The position numbers were made by a program, and so were the translations under genes. Source: Puniceicoccales bacterium (lineage in GTDB: Bacteria; Verrucomicrobiota; Verrucomicrobiia; Opitutales; JAIRLM01). Taken from it: a stretch of 46,561 nt of DNA. The stretch spans positions 1 to 46,561 of the forward strand of contig JAIRXK010000006.1 of the NCBI GenBank assembly GCA_031268315.1. Direction: 5' to 3'. Positions within the stretch are counted from its first letter, which is position 1; every line of letters starts with the position of its first letter. Below are positions 16,132-25,825 of the stretch, in pieces. The notes under the pieces were generated by a model. The model saw only the letters and a program-made list of their open reading frames with translations, did no database searches and was not told where the DNA came from.

Positions 16132-17304
16132 ATGGCAAGTGAAAATTTGATCATATCCCCTAGCAATGCGCAGTTGCATATTTCCAAAAAAACAACGAGA
16201 AATATGCTGTGCATTTCTTCGGCAGTACTGCTCATCGGCACCTGTGTTCTTGTTGCCACTTATCTCCCATGCACATTTGGGACCATTGCGATGGCACTGC
16301 AGTTGCCGGCAACTCCACTCTATGCCATACTTTTGGCCGCATCTTTCGGAATTATTTTTTCCTCATTGCTTGGTTCACTCATATTTTTTCTGTGGAATCG
16401 GAGGTGCAGATTTAGTAGAAAGGTACGGACTCAATGGAATGAATATCCGCCAGTTGAATGCATTGATTCTACTGGCTGATGGAAACTTGCGCAATATAGC
16501 TTCAATTGCAAAGAATTGCACCGATTGCTTCATTGAAATTGCAGGCTCACAAAAAGAATGTGCGATCGGAAAAAATATACTCAATGTGCTACTGGGAGAA
16601 TGCTCTTCGCTGAAAAGCTTTAGCTGGGACTGCGCTTTGGGCGATTTCGAATATTGGGAATTTAATTTATGTCACTTGCCCCCATCGCTGGTAAATCTTA
16701 CCATTACTGCAGATTGTTTTACAATTGCGGCCAACTTATTTACACAGCTGCCGCATCTTGAAGAGTTAATCATTGGCCCAGCAAAAATAAATGGAATTAT
16801 CGACCATCTTCCCAATTCCGTTAGAGTCGTTAAACTCTATTCAAATTTTCAATTTGCGCCAAATTTATTTGAGGGATTGAATAGCCCCAGTGAATTGCGC
16901 ATTCACAATGCACTTGTAAGCGAAAATGCCACAATTATAAAATTGCCAATATCACTTGAAGTGCTTTCAATTTTTTCACATGTGACGCTTGATTACAGCT
17001 CACTCAATGAGCTAAATCGGCTCAAATATCTGCATATTTATCCTGTAAAATAACCGCTAATGTAGAAAAATTTCCAAGCTCATTGAAAGATATTGTGATT
17101 CATTCGCAGCTGACCATAAATGCCAATGCATTGACTAATCTACGTACGCTAAAATACTGCATTGCACATGATGTGAAATTTCAGGGCATTCCCTCGAAGC
17201 AAGATTTGGCAAAAGCATTACATTCAACGGGATGCATCGTTGATTTCAAACTAGGAAATAAATACCGTGCGGCGAAATATTTTCACCCGTTGCAGCAGCG
17301 ATAA
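16132..17304 (+). pseudogene. Frameshifted paralogue of the 12955 two-helix leucine-rich-like protein
   Basis: The gene starts in one frame with two hydrophobic helices (about residues 24-48 and 62-88, again ending FFLW) aligned to the 12955 protein (RNMLC, PCTF and ALQL against RNIIC, PFTF and ALQL). The first frame ends at a TGA near 16479. The homology continues in the next frame up to a TAA near 17053 (NVLLGECSSLKSF against KVLLKECNNLRTF, LPHLEELIIGPAKING against LADLHALAIQNVKVNG). It then returns to the original frame, with CKITANVEKFPSSLKDIVIHS running on to TAA at 17302-17304. Two single-base shifts of opposite sign thus separate three pieces of one gene. Either it is decaying or the read has two errors. 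The intact ancestor would be about 390 residues, with more C-terminal repeat than the 12955 gene. Confidence 0.8.
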
Positions 17305-17372
17305 CATCCATAGGAAATTTTTTTTAAGGAATGATTCATGTTCTCATTAAAAATATGTGGGGTTTTGCATTT

Positions 17373-18494
17373 TCACAGAATTTCTAGTGCGAGAGCATCG
17401 GCGAGGAGCATTCCACGGTCGGTAAGAGCGTAGTGCGTTGCTGTTTTTTTTAACAATCCCGCATCGCACCATTGGCTAAATTTGCACCGATATTTTTGCG
17501 ACTTGGAGCATTCCATTAGATCCATGGTGGCCAATGGAATTCCATCCCTCATGCGCAATCCGAAAATAATCGTATCTTCAAGCAGCGTCGATTGGTCAAT
17601 GGCCTGCACTTCCACTTCAATGGGATTTTTTTGAAAAATACCGTCCATCCACTTTTCCAAGTTGGAAATGTTTTGAAATCTCCTTCCCCGGTATTGGGAG
17701 GCCCCCGATGGGCCAATGGCCAGCCATTCCCCCATGCGCCAGGTGTTCACGCTGTGGATGCATCGCTTTCCTTTTTTTGCAAAATTTGAAACCTCGTAGT
17801 GCTCCATTCCACTGCTAACAAGGTAGCTCACTGCCAGGCGATGGAATCTTTCTCCGCTTCCCACCCTGGTTGCATATTTTTCCGTAAATTTCGTTCCCTT
17901 TTCCAGGGTCAAATGGTAAGCAGAAATGTGGTCCGGGCCCAGCTGCACCGCCGTTTTTAAATCCTCTTCCCAGTGGCGCAGCCGCTGCCCTGGAATTGAA
18001 AAAATGAGATCTAGGTTCACATCAAATGAAAATTTCCGCAGCATGTCATAGGCATGAAAAATTTGTGCGGCGCTTTGCCGGCGCCCGAGGATACCTAGAA
18101 ATTTCTCGCTGAAACTTTGCACCCCCAGAGAAATTCTCGTCACACCGATGTCGGCGAAGGTTTGCAATTTTTCCAAGGAAAGGGTCGATGGATTACACTC
18201 AACTGTCCATTCCACCAGAATCTTTGGGTCAATCGGAAGAAATTGGCGAATTTTATGAAATGCGGAGCAGGATAGCAGGGATGGAGTTCCACCTCCAAAA
18301 AACACCGTACCTATGGGTTCGGAGCAGTGGCGCATTTTCCATTCCTCCTCCAGCACACTTACGTAGGATTTGAGCAGTGGCTTCCGCGGCAATTCCTTAT
18401 AAAATGCACAATAGGAGCAGGGCGATGCGCAAAATGGCACGTGCACGTACACTCCAATGGAATCACCGAAATTGGGAAATAAATCGGAAGTCAT
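17373..18494 (-). CDS. hemW: HemW-like radical SAM protein
   Basis: A radical SAM protein of the coproporphyrinogen III oxidase-like HemW family, thought to act as a haem chaperone rather than an oxidase. The motif VHVPFCASPCSYC supplies the CxxxCxxC iron-sulphur ligands (Cys22, Cys26, Cys29), and FFGGGTPSLL is the SAM-binding GGxxP block. The C-terminal part ends in a winged-helix-like DRGMLLADALA. I chose ATG 18494 (373 residues), where the N-terminus MTSDLFPNFGDSIGVYVHVP fits the family. Longer readings would run deep into pheS. It overlaps pheS by 32 nt and is the last gene of rpmI-rplT-pheS-hemW. Confidence 0.88.
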   Translation of the reverse strand: MTSDLFPNFGDSIGVYVHVPFCASPCSYCAFYKELPRKPLLKSYVSVLEEEWKMRHCSEPIGTVFFGGGTPSLLSCSAFHKIRQFLPIDPKILVEWTVECNPSTLSLEKLQTFADIGVTRISLGVQSFSEKFLGILGRRQSAAQIFHAYDMLRKFSFDVNLDLIFSIPGQRLRHWEEDLKTAVQLGPDHISAYHLTLEKGTKFTEKYATRVGSGERFHRLAVSYLVSSGMEHYEVSNFAKKGKRCIHSVNTWRMGEWLAIGPSGASQYRGRRFQNISNLEKWMDGIFQKNPIEVEVQAIDQSTLLEDTIIFGLRMRDGIPLATMDLMECSKSQKYRCKFSQWCDAGLLKKTATHYALTDRGMLLADALALEIL

Positions 18495-19521
18495 TGCGAT
18501 AGAAATGCCGGACGTCGTCAATGCCGTAGAGAAGCATAGCGATGCGCTCGATGCCGATGCCCCACGCTTGGCCGGACCAGCAATTGCCGTCGATACCAAC
18601 GGATTGAAACACATTGGGATGAATCATTCCACACCCGAGAATTTCCACCCAAACATTGCTTAATTTTCCTAAATTTGAGACCCGCATATCCACCTCATAG
18701 CTGGGCACAGTGAAGGGAAAAAAACTCGGACGATAGCGCATTTCAACGTCCTCACCAAAGAGACCATGGAGAAAAAAGTCAACGGATGCCTTCAGATCGG
18801 CAACGGAGACATTTCTGTCCACATGAATGACATCGCACTGGTGAAAATTGGCACTATGGGTCGCATCGGCCGTATCACGGCGGAAAACTCGCCCCGGAGC
18901 GATTACTTTCAAAGGCAAGTCGCCCCGCAAAAGCGACCGAATTTGCACAGTTGTGCAATGGGTTCTTAGCAAAAAACGCTCATCCCCATGCTTTTTCACG
19001 TTTCCACAGGATAGGTCCTGTGGAAAAAAAAAGGTATCCATCGTATCCCTGGCAGGATGTGTGCTGGCCATGTTTAAGGCGTCAAAGCACGTCCACTCCG
19101 TTTCCATTTCCGTTGCTTCCACGGCGGAAAATCCCAAGGTGCGAAAAATTTCGACGATGCGATCCCGCACCAGCGACAGTGGATGGCGGCAACCGATGGA
19201 GGAGTGGGGAAGAGCCAATGTCGGATCAATGGTTTTTCCAATTTTTCCCTCAATTTCCCGCTGCCCGATGCGTTCTTCTACCTGGCCAAGCAGGGACAGC
19301 AATTCCGCCTTCACCGCATTGGCTTCCTTTCCGACGGCGGACCGCATCTCCTTCGGAAGGGAACTGATTTTTCCAATGAGCACGGTCAGCGCACCCCGCG
19401 GCCCAACAAATTCCGCACTCAACGCCTCCAGCTGAGGCCGCTTTTCAACGGCGTCCACTGCGGAGAGCAAGCGGCCTGGCAAATTGCGGAGATGCTCGAT
19501 AAGATCCTCTGCGGAATCCAT
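18463..19521 (-). CDS. pheS: Phenylalanyl-tRNA synthetase alpha subunit
   Basis: Class II synthetase catalytic subunit. There is an N-terminal coiled-coil region (residues about 1-85), then the class II motifs: HPLSLVRDRIVEIFRTLGF, FLLRTHCTTVQIR, APGRVFRRDTADATHS, and the C-terminal motif 3 GIGIERIAMLLYGIDDVR. The 352-residue length is normal. ATG 19521 is preceded by AGGGAG, and an upstream in-frame GTG at 19554 would lie inside rplT. The partner pheT does not follow. hemW occupies that position, so pheT must be elsewhere. Association with rplT is common in bacteria. Confidence 0.95.
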   Translation of the reverse strand: MDSAEDLIEHLRNLPGRLLSAVDAVEKRPQLEALSAEFVGPRGALTVLIGKISSLPKEMRSAVGKEANAVKAELLSLLGQVEERIGQREIEGKIGKTIDPTLALPHSSIGCRHPLSLVRDRIVEIFRTLGFSAVEATEMETEWTCFDALNMASTHPARDTMDTFFFPQDLSCGNVKKHGDERFLLRTHCTTVQIRSLLRGDLPLKVIAPGRVFRRDTADATHSANFHQCDVIHVDRNVSVADLKASVDFFLHGLFGEDVEMRYRPSFFPFTVPSYEVDMRVSNLGKLSNVWVEILGCGMIHPNVFQSVGIDGNCWSGQAWGIGIERIAMLLYGIDDVRHFYRNDFRFISQFR

Positions 19522-19526
19522 GCTCC

Positions 19527-19925
19527 CTATCCTTTGCAGCAGCAGTGACAGCACTCTTCACTTTTTTTCGCCGCCAGTGCCGCCTTTGATTTTTCAACGA
19601 GCGCGGCGAATGCGATCGGATCATTGATGGCCAACTCGCTCAATGACTTGCGGTCCAACTCTACTCCAGCGGAAACAAACCCGGCCATGAGGCGGCTATA
19701 GCTCACGCCGAGCGGCCTGCATGCCGCATTGATGCGCACAATCCAAAGCTGCCGAAATTCACTTTTCTTGCGCTTTCGATCCCTGTAGGCAAAGCAGCCG
19801 GCGCGCCAAAAGGCGTCCACCGCATAGCGATATAACCGGGATTTATTTCCGAAATATCCCCGTGTTTGCTTTAAAATTCTTTTGCGACGCTTCCTTGTCG
19901 CAACAGCATTCGTAGCCCTTGGCAT
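19527..19925 (-). CDS. rplT: Large-subunit ribosomal protein bL20 with cysteine-rich tail
   Basis: L20 organises 23S rRNA early in 50S assembly. The N-terminal basic arm (RKRRKRILKQTRGYFGNKSRLYR) and the globular end (LWIVRINAACRPLGVSYSRLMAGF, LDRKSLSELAINDP) are typical. The protein has 132 residues, about a dozen more than usual, because of a C-terminal extension ending ECCHCCCKG with five cysteines and a histidine. I do not know this tail in other L20 proteins. It could bind metal or simply be neutral read-through into the pheS leader. The stop is 5 bp before pheS. Confidence 0.95.
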   Translation of the reverse strand: MPRATNAVATRKRRKRILKQTRGYFGNKSRLYRYAVDAFWRAGCFAYRDRKRKKSEFRQLWIVRINAACRPLGVSYSRLMAGFVSAGVELDRKSLSELAINDPIAFAALVEKSKAALAAKKSEECCHCCCKG

Positions 19926-20030
19926 ATTTTTCCTTTCGCTTTAATTTGCGGGAAAAGGCCGCCAAATATTATTCCACCCTTTCCCAGCATTACAATTTCA
20001 CGCCGGCCCAATTCTTCAACTTCCAAAGCA

Positions 20031-20222
20031 TTAAGCGCACAGCATTGCCCGCTTCACATGGGGAGAAAATCCGGGCGATACCCGTTTATCCCCATGGGAA
20101 CGGCGCTGACTCTTTGCCGTTTTATTGCGCAGCAAATGTCCATATCCGGCGGTGCGGCGTAGGACCTTCCCGCCGGCGGTCAACTTAAAACGTTTCGAAA
20201 CTGACTTTCTTGTTTTTGGCAT
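20031..20222 (-). CDS. rpmI: Large-subunit ribosomal protein bL35
   Basis: A 63-residue basic protein starting MPKTRKSVSKRFKLTAGGKV, the conserved L35 N-terminus, with HLLRNKTAKSQRR in the middle. It leads the rpmI-rplT-pheS-hemW cluster, 105 bp ahead of rplT. infC, which often precedes rpmI, is absent. The region upstream is a divergent intergenic interval instead. Confidence 0.95.
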   Translation of the reverse strand: MPKTRKSVSKRFKLTAGGKVLRRTAGYGHLLRNKTAKSQRRSHGDKRVSPGFSPHVKRAMLCA

Positions 20223-20547
20223 GGCTCAGGCGAGCAAAAATCTTTCAGGGGGATTTGTAAAGGGATTTTTTTAATTATTTTACGTCAACGGATTAAGTCG
20301 TTGATTTTGCATCATTTGCGCACTCCGAATTCGGCAATATAGGCATTGAATAGGAACTCATAAAGCCAATCCAATGCGAAGCGAATCACTCACAATTTTA
20401 AAGTATAATTCATGGGATCGATCGGAATAATTTAAATAGCTGTGCAAAAATTAAATTTTTCCCTTGCAAATGTCGGCAAAATATTTCAAAAGTACACCTA
20501 GCCAGAAGGGGCTTTGTAGGATTTGCTTATTCATCGATATTTAAAAA
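20223..20547. other. 325-bp divergent intergenic region between rpmI and the 1118-residue gene
   Basis: No gene seen. It should hold the promoters of the rpmI cluster (minus) and of the large gene (plus). A TTGACG is present on the minus strand at 20288-20283, but no correctly spaced -10 box is clear. An inverted repeat TCAACG-8nt-CGTTGA spans 20285-20304 and overlaps that box, so it could be an operator. Confidence 0.35.
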
Positions 20548-23500
20548 ATGAACATAGAAGGTAGACACAGTAATCGTCCTGAAGAAGATAGTCAAATGAG
20601 AGAGCTATCCCCAAAAAGCACTCACTGCAATGCCATTCTATGGCTGGGCGCTCAAACTGTGCCGATGAAGATTTTTATTTCAATTGGCATCGCCTTCGCG
20701 GTGGGAGCATTGCTGTCGGGAGCAGCTGCCCTGTTCTTGAGCCTTGCATTTGGGGCCATTAACCCATTAGCCACTGTTGCCTTGGGTCTAATTTCTGCAC
20801 TCGCCGTTGGCCTCACACTGCTTATCTGCACGCGGGAGAAAAGCACGGAAAATAATGATTCATTGCACGCAGATGATTTAGATCTGAGTGAAACAGTTAC
20901 TCCATTGCTCACAAACCAAAATGAACCAATTACTTCATCGTCTATGAATGATTTAAATCAGAGTAAGGTAATTGCTCCATTGCCCGTGGGTGATTTAGAT
21001 CAGAGTGGGGCAGTTACTTTTCAAGAAGTTGAAGAACCTGTCAGCGAGTCAGAACGACCAATGAAGGACCTGCTAACATTCATGAATGACCTCAAGTCCA
21101 CCCTGCTCGACTCCCAGCTAATAGAGGTAAACTATGCAGATAGGACGGCAAAACTGCAAGAGCTATTTAAAAAATTGCATAGCTTTAGCCTGGAAATTTC
21201 TTCGGATAACAGAGTTGCCGAGCAACCAATGTTTTCCAGTAATTTAGACACCACAATGCTCAAAGTTACCCCATTAAATTGCAAATTCATCGGGGAGGCT
21301 CTCATCCCAGCACAATTCGCATTCATATCCCTTGCCCACTGCTTGCGGTCGGATGAAACAACTTCCGACCAAATCACCCAAGAGGCCACCTCGGCCTATG
21401 CGGCGGCGAATACACTTTTGGCCACTTGTCAGGAGCTCAGTGAAGAACAAAATACCGATTGGAATTTAGGGGATCAATTGACAGCATTTAATGTGAATGC
21501 GAATTGGGACGACTTTGAACAAGCGCAGAAGATAATTAGCAACGACAAAGTGGTTAAACTCATTTACTGCCTGAATTCACTCGCCCGTTTGCCAATTGGC
21601 AAATGGGCTGAAATGTTTCAATTTCCAATTGATAATTGCACAAAATTACTCGAAGTTTCCAATGAAAATCTTGAAATGGTCAGGAGTTGCTTTCCGAAAA
21701 TGAAAGACGCAGTAATGGCTTTAATTAACAGAACGGACGACTCGATTTCCGAGGATGCAATTCTCGAAGCACATGCCACCATTATGAAATTTATGCGTGC
21801 TTTACAGCCGGCGAAATCAGGATCAACTCTTCGAAAGAAAAGGATATCGCAAGGCGAAACTGCATGGCAAAATGAACGCCATAGTGCATACAGGGAACTG
21901 ACGTTTGTTGCCGCTTATCGCGTTATCCATGGAAAGCCATTAAATGAATTGAAGGATTTAAAATTGATATTTCCGCTTTTAAATTCACTCGGCGTAGACT
22001 ACGCACGTGTATTTTACATAAACCTTGAACGCGTGAAGTCAAAAATTAACACACTCCCGATTTCAGGAGATACGAAGTCATTCTTCCATTCCGCATTGGC
22101 ACACGTGATCATCTCGATCGTAAAAAAACAATTGCAGCCAAGTGAGGGCACCGACTCCATGGTGGATCGTGCGCAATTCTTAGTTGAGTTCACCGAATCA
22201 TTCATTGGCGCATTTGAGCACTACATTGATGAGTGTTGCAACGAAAATGATGCAAACACTTCGGAGGGAAGTCGACGTGCATTCATTTCTCAATTTCAAG
22301 AAAAATTAGTGGGCAATATTTCTAAAAGACTACTCCATGAATGCGACGAAAGTATCCAGCTAAAAGTCAAAGAGGACGCCATAGAATTGCTGATGAATCA
22401 TATAAATGACTTGATTCTTGAAAATTTGCCCGAGGATCTGAAGTCTGCTTTATTAAATAATACGCAAGGCGCGAACGATGAAGACTTTACTTTGCTTCAA
22501 AAAATGAGCGATGAAGAAATAGCCACGGCAAACAGCCTCATCGATCTCTTTTTAGCCAAAATATTCCCCCGCTTACCCCTTGACATTGATGAAACTCTGA
22601 AAAAACAGGTAACTTCCAAGTTGAAAGCAAAATATAAAAAAATTAAATATGATGATAGAAGTGTTAATAATGTATTGTCGATAATTGCATTGAACATCAG
22701 GGTTGGAATTAATGGGAAAATGAAGAACAATTTAATAGATCGCATTAGAACTGCACTCAAAATAAAGATGAAAGGGGCCGAGTCTCAAATGAAAATAAAT
22801 TATGGTGTTGCAGGGTTATTGTCTGAAAAAATAATAGAATGCATAACTGCCAAGATTGAGAGTTTCGAAAAGAACAATAAAAATGAAGCGAAGCACGAAA
22901 AGTTAAATATAATTACCAGGTCTCTACCCGACATAATCAATATTATTGCTCCTACTATGCAAGCAGAAGAAAACTGGATCAAATACGATAGCGATATACT
23001 AGAACCTGCAAGGATATTAAGTTCTTCCATTAAAAATGAATTGTACAATTACATTGTCGATGAAATAAAATCCAGTGTAAATGAAAAAGGCGCAATTTTT
23101 ACCGCCAAGCTCATGCGCGAACTTATTCAGTCGATGCAGCAGCAAAATACCCTACTTAATTTTATCAACTCTTTCTTGCAAGTAGCTCATGAGAATAAGT
23201 TTACTGAGAGGTTCACAATAATAGATGGAAAGACGCGTCAGATGAGTTTCCTTGGAATAAAAATATTAGCAGGGGAGATTATTTCCTCTCTCAATTTGGC
23301 AATTTCGCCCAGGTTGCACAGAGACATAGCAGATGAAATTAAAGAAATACTCAATGCTGTATTCGAAAAAATTAATAATTCGCAAAGCAATAAATGCACG
23401 TCCGAAGAATTGGTCAAACAGATTGATGACCAACTCAATCCTCAAAAGAGTGCCTATGAAAAGCATTTAATTGCTAGGAATGATAATTCGTACCACATTG

Positions 23501-23904
23501 CAGCGAAATTGCGCGCAGCCGAAGCTAGCAAAAAATCTTATGAGGCAAAAATAAATGAATTAGAGGGACGGGAAGCTACTCTTATTTCCGCTACTGATTA
23601 TAATGTCATTACAAATGAATTAGCTTCATTAACAGAAAAAGTTACACATTATACCACTCAAGCAAAACAACTTAATGCTATGTTGAACAAAGAAAAGGAA
23701 TTTGAAGCAAAGATAAAAGCTGCAGAGCTGGAACTTGCCAATGCAAGGAAATCCTATATTGATACACTCAGAAAAATGTCCTCCCAGGATAAAGTAAACA
23801 TTCAAACGATAAATGCTTATTCTCCTCATGCCCATGCATATAACGTAGCAGCTCAGACAGTTGCCAGGCTGTACAAGTCTCACGCTTCGGAGTCCCTTAA
23901 CTAA
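20548..23904 (+). CDS. Large Inc-like two-helix protein with helical and coiled-coil body
   Basis: 1118 residues. After about 40 polar residues there are two adjacent hydrophobic helices (about 41-66 and 72-95), then a Ser/Asp-rich linker with three related segments (DDLDLSETVTPLL, NDLNQSKVIAPLP, GDLDQSGAVTFQ; nucleotide starts 20872, 20947 and 20989). The body is almost wholly alpha-helical. It ends in a heptad-like coiled coil (about 985-1085, for example AKINELEGREATL and AKIKAAELELANARKSY). No enzymatic motif is visible. The layout of short N-terminus, helix hairpin and long soluble part parallels the 12955 and 16132 proteins, though the body is unrelated. In chlamydiae such proteins sit in the host vacuole membrane. 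Here that is only analogy. It is a single-gene unit between divergent rpmI and convergent comM. Confidence 0.8.
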   Translation: MNIEGRHSNRPEEDSQMRELSPKSTHCNAILWLGAQTVPMKIFISIGIAFAVGALLSGAAALFLSLAFGAINPLATVALGLISALAVGLTLLICTREKSTENNDSLHADDLDLSETVTPLLTNQNEPITSSSMNDLNQSKVIAPLPVGDLDQSGAVTFQEVEEPVSESERPMKDLLTFMNDLKSTLLDSQLIEVNYADRTAKLQELFKKLHSFSLEISSDNRVAEQPMFSSNLDTTMLKVTPLNCKFIGEALIPAQFAFISLAHCLRSDETTSDQITQEATSAYAAANTLLATCQELSEEQNTDWNLGDQLTAFNVNANWDDFEQAQKIISNDKVVKLIYCLNSLARLPIGKWAEMFQFPIDNCTKLLEVSNENLEMVRSCFPKMKDAVMALINRTDDSISEDAILEAHATIMKFMRALQPAKSGSTLRKKRISQGETAWQNERHSAYRELTFVAAYRVIHGKPLNELKDLKLIFPLLNSLGVDYARVFYINLERVKSKINTLPISGDTKSFFHSALAHVIISIVKKQLQPSEGTDSMVDRAQFLVEFTESFIGAFEHYIDECCNENDANTSEGSRRAFISQFQEKLVGNISKRLLHECDESIQLKVKEDAIELLMNHINDLILENLPEDLKSALLNNTQGANDEDFTLLQKMSDEEIATANSLIDLFLAKIFPRLPLDIDETLKKQVTSKLKAKYKKIKYDDRSVNNVLSIIALNIRVGINGKMKNNLIDRIRTALKIKMKGAESQMKINYGVAGLLSEKIIECITAKIESFEKNNKNEAKHEKLNIITRSLPDIINIIAPTMQAEENWIKYDSDILEPARILSSSIKNELYNYIVDEIKSSVNEKGAIFTAKLMRELIQSMQQQNTLLNFINSFLQVAHENKFTERFTIIDGKTRQMSFLGIKILAGEIISSLNLAISPRLHRDIADEIKEILNAVFEKINNSQSNKCTSEELVKQIDDQLNPQKSAYEKHLIARNDNSYHIAAKLRAAEASKKSYEAKINELEGREATLISATDYNVITNELASLTEKVTHYTTQAKQLNAMLNKEKEFEAKIKAAELELANARKSYIDTLRKMSSQDKVNIQTINAYSPHAHAYNVAAQTVARLYKSHASESLN

Positions 23905-23988
23905 GCAATTTTGAAAATTTTTGCCGTCCAATGTGCATTCCGAAGATTTTCCCCGTGAAAAAACACTGCATACGGGACCGTCTCGCCT

Positions 23989-25533
23989 TTACATTTCGCC
24001 AAGCAGGCGGTATTGCATTGCCTCAATGAGATGATGCTGCTCAATATTTTCCGCCGATTCCAAATCAGCAATGGTGCGTGCCACCTTGAGAACTTTCCCA
24101 TAGGCTCTTGCGGAAAGCGCTCCGTGATCCACCGCCTGTCGCAGAAGGGTCTGCTCTCCTTCGCTGAGCCGGCAAAATCGACGCATTTGGCTTTCGCTTA
24201 GCCGAGCATTGCATGAAAGCGGAAGTCCCTGGTAGCGAACGCTTTGTCGCTGCCGTGCCATTTCTATGCGGCTTCGTATCTGCTCGGAAGTTTCCCTCAT
24301 TGCTCCGCCGTTTGAAGTCAATGCGTCCGCCGGAACAGCCGGCATGTCGATGTGGAGGTCAATGCGGTCAAGGAGTGGACCGCTAATTTTTCCAAGGTAC
24401 TCGTGAATTTGACGGGATGAGCAGCGACATCGATGATTCCTCGAGCCATAGTATCCGCATGGACAGGGATTCATAGCGGCAATTAGGATAAATTCACAGG
24501 GAAATTTCACCTTTCCGAAGCTGCGAGAAATGGTAATCATCCCGCTGTCCATGGGCTGACGCAGGGATTCCAGCGTTGCCCGTGAAAATTCAGCCAATTC
24601 ATCCAAAAATAGAATGCCGTTGTGGGCAAGGGAAATTTCTCCCGGATGGGGATTGCTTCCGCCGCCGACTAGGCCAACGCGGCTAATGGTGTGGTGGGGA
24701 GCACGAAATGGCCTGGAAAAGGGCTGAAGTCCATCGCCATGCATCACGCCAGCCGCCGAATAGATCCCGACAATGTCAATGAACTCTTCGATGGTCGGCG
24801 CAGGCATAATGGTTGGAATGCGCTGGGCAAGCATGGACTTCCCAACGCCCGGACTGCCAATCATCAATAAATTATGTCCACCGGAAATGGCGATTTCGGC
24901 CACCCGCTTTGCCCGATCTTGTCCAATAATGTCGGAAAAATCATGAACCAACCCCGCACTCGAAGATGCATATTTTTCCGGCGAGGTGACCAATGCCGAT
25001 GATTTTCGCTGCTCATCGGGCCGTTGCCGCAGCAAATGAATGGTGTCAGTAAGATTTTCAACGCCGTAAATTTCCACATTCTCAATGAGAATGGCCTCCT
25101 GGGCAGATGAGAGGGGCAATATCACACCTCTTTTTCCCATTTTTCGCGCCTGAATGGCCATGGCAATGGCGCCGCGAATTGGCAAAATGCGGCCCGAGAG
25201 GCTCAGCTCTCCGGCGATGAGAAAATCGTCAATGCACGGTGCCTCAATTTGCTTACTAGAAAGGAGCATGCCCAGCGCGATGGGAAGGTCATAGATGGGA
25301 CCTTCCTTGCGCATGCTGCCCGGCGAAAGATTGATGGTGGTTCGGGTGTGTGGCAGCTTAAACCTATTGCTCTGAAGGGCAGAGCAGACGCGGTCTAGAG
25401 ATTCCTTGACGGCCGCATCGGGAAGGCCAACGAGAATGAAACGCAACTCTCCGCGTTCTCCCATATTGACTTCTATTTCAATGGGATAGGAGGTAACGCC
25501 CCAGAGGGCACCGGAATGAATTGTGGATAGCAT
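23989..25533 (-). CDS. comM: Mg-chelatase-like AAA+ protein ComM/YifB
   Basis: A 514-residue helicase of the ComM/YifB family, which promotes branch migration during integration of transforming DNA. In order: an N-terminal Lon-protease-like fold domain (LVGLPDAAVKESLDRV, TINLSPGSMRKEG), Walker A GSPGVGKS at 226-233, the Mg-chelatase block FRAPHHTISRVGLVGGG, Walker B GILFLDELAEF, the cysteine block AAMNPCPCGYYG, and a C-terminal helical domain ending in SARAYGKVLKVARTIADL. Length and motifs are complete. It converges on the 1118-residue gene (84 bp apart) and diverges from the first member of the large family. Confidence 0.95.
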   Translation of the reverse strand: MLSTIHSGALWGVTSYPIEIEVNMGERGELRFILVGLPDAAVKESLDRVCSALQSNRFKLPHTRTTINLSPGSMRKEGPIYDLPIALGMLLSSKQIEAPCIDDFLIAGELSLSGRILPIRGAIAMAIQARKMGKRGVILPLSSAQEAILIENVEIYGVENLTDTIHLLRQRPDEQRKSSALVTSPEKYASSSAGLVHDFSDIIGQDRAKRVAEIAISGGHNLLMIGSPGVGKSMLAQRIPTIMPAPTIEEFIDIVGIYSAAGVMHGDGLQPFSRPFRAPHHTISRVGLVGGGSNPHPGEISLAHNGILFLDELAEFSRATLESLRQPMDSGMITISRSFGKVKFPCEFILIAAMNPCPCGYYGSRNHRCRCSSRQIHEYLGKISGPLLDRIDLHIDMPAVPADALTSNGGAMRETSEQIRSRIEMARQRQSVRYQGLPLSCNARLSESQMRRFCRLSEGEQTLLRQAVDHGALSARAYGKVLKVARTIADLESAENIEQHHLIEAMQYRLLGEM

Positions 25534-25825
25534 AGTGGCGATGCAATTTAGCTGCCTCGAAGTGACGAGGGTTAAAATTACAGCAAATCATCGCCACTAC
25601 CCATCATCTCGACACACAAAATCTACAACAATGGTAATCCTTATGCAATTGGCAGTAATTTTCAAGAAAAATTCTACAAAATTTCAATTGCGTCGGAGCC
25701 GCACAATTTCATTCTCTGCAACTGCAACTTCAACAGGTGAATTTTTGCCACTGGAAAAATATGCCCAAAAAAGCATTGACTTTCATCGGTAGTTTCATCA
25801 GAGTATAGGCGTAATTGAAGGAAAA

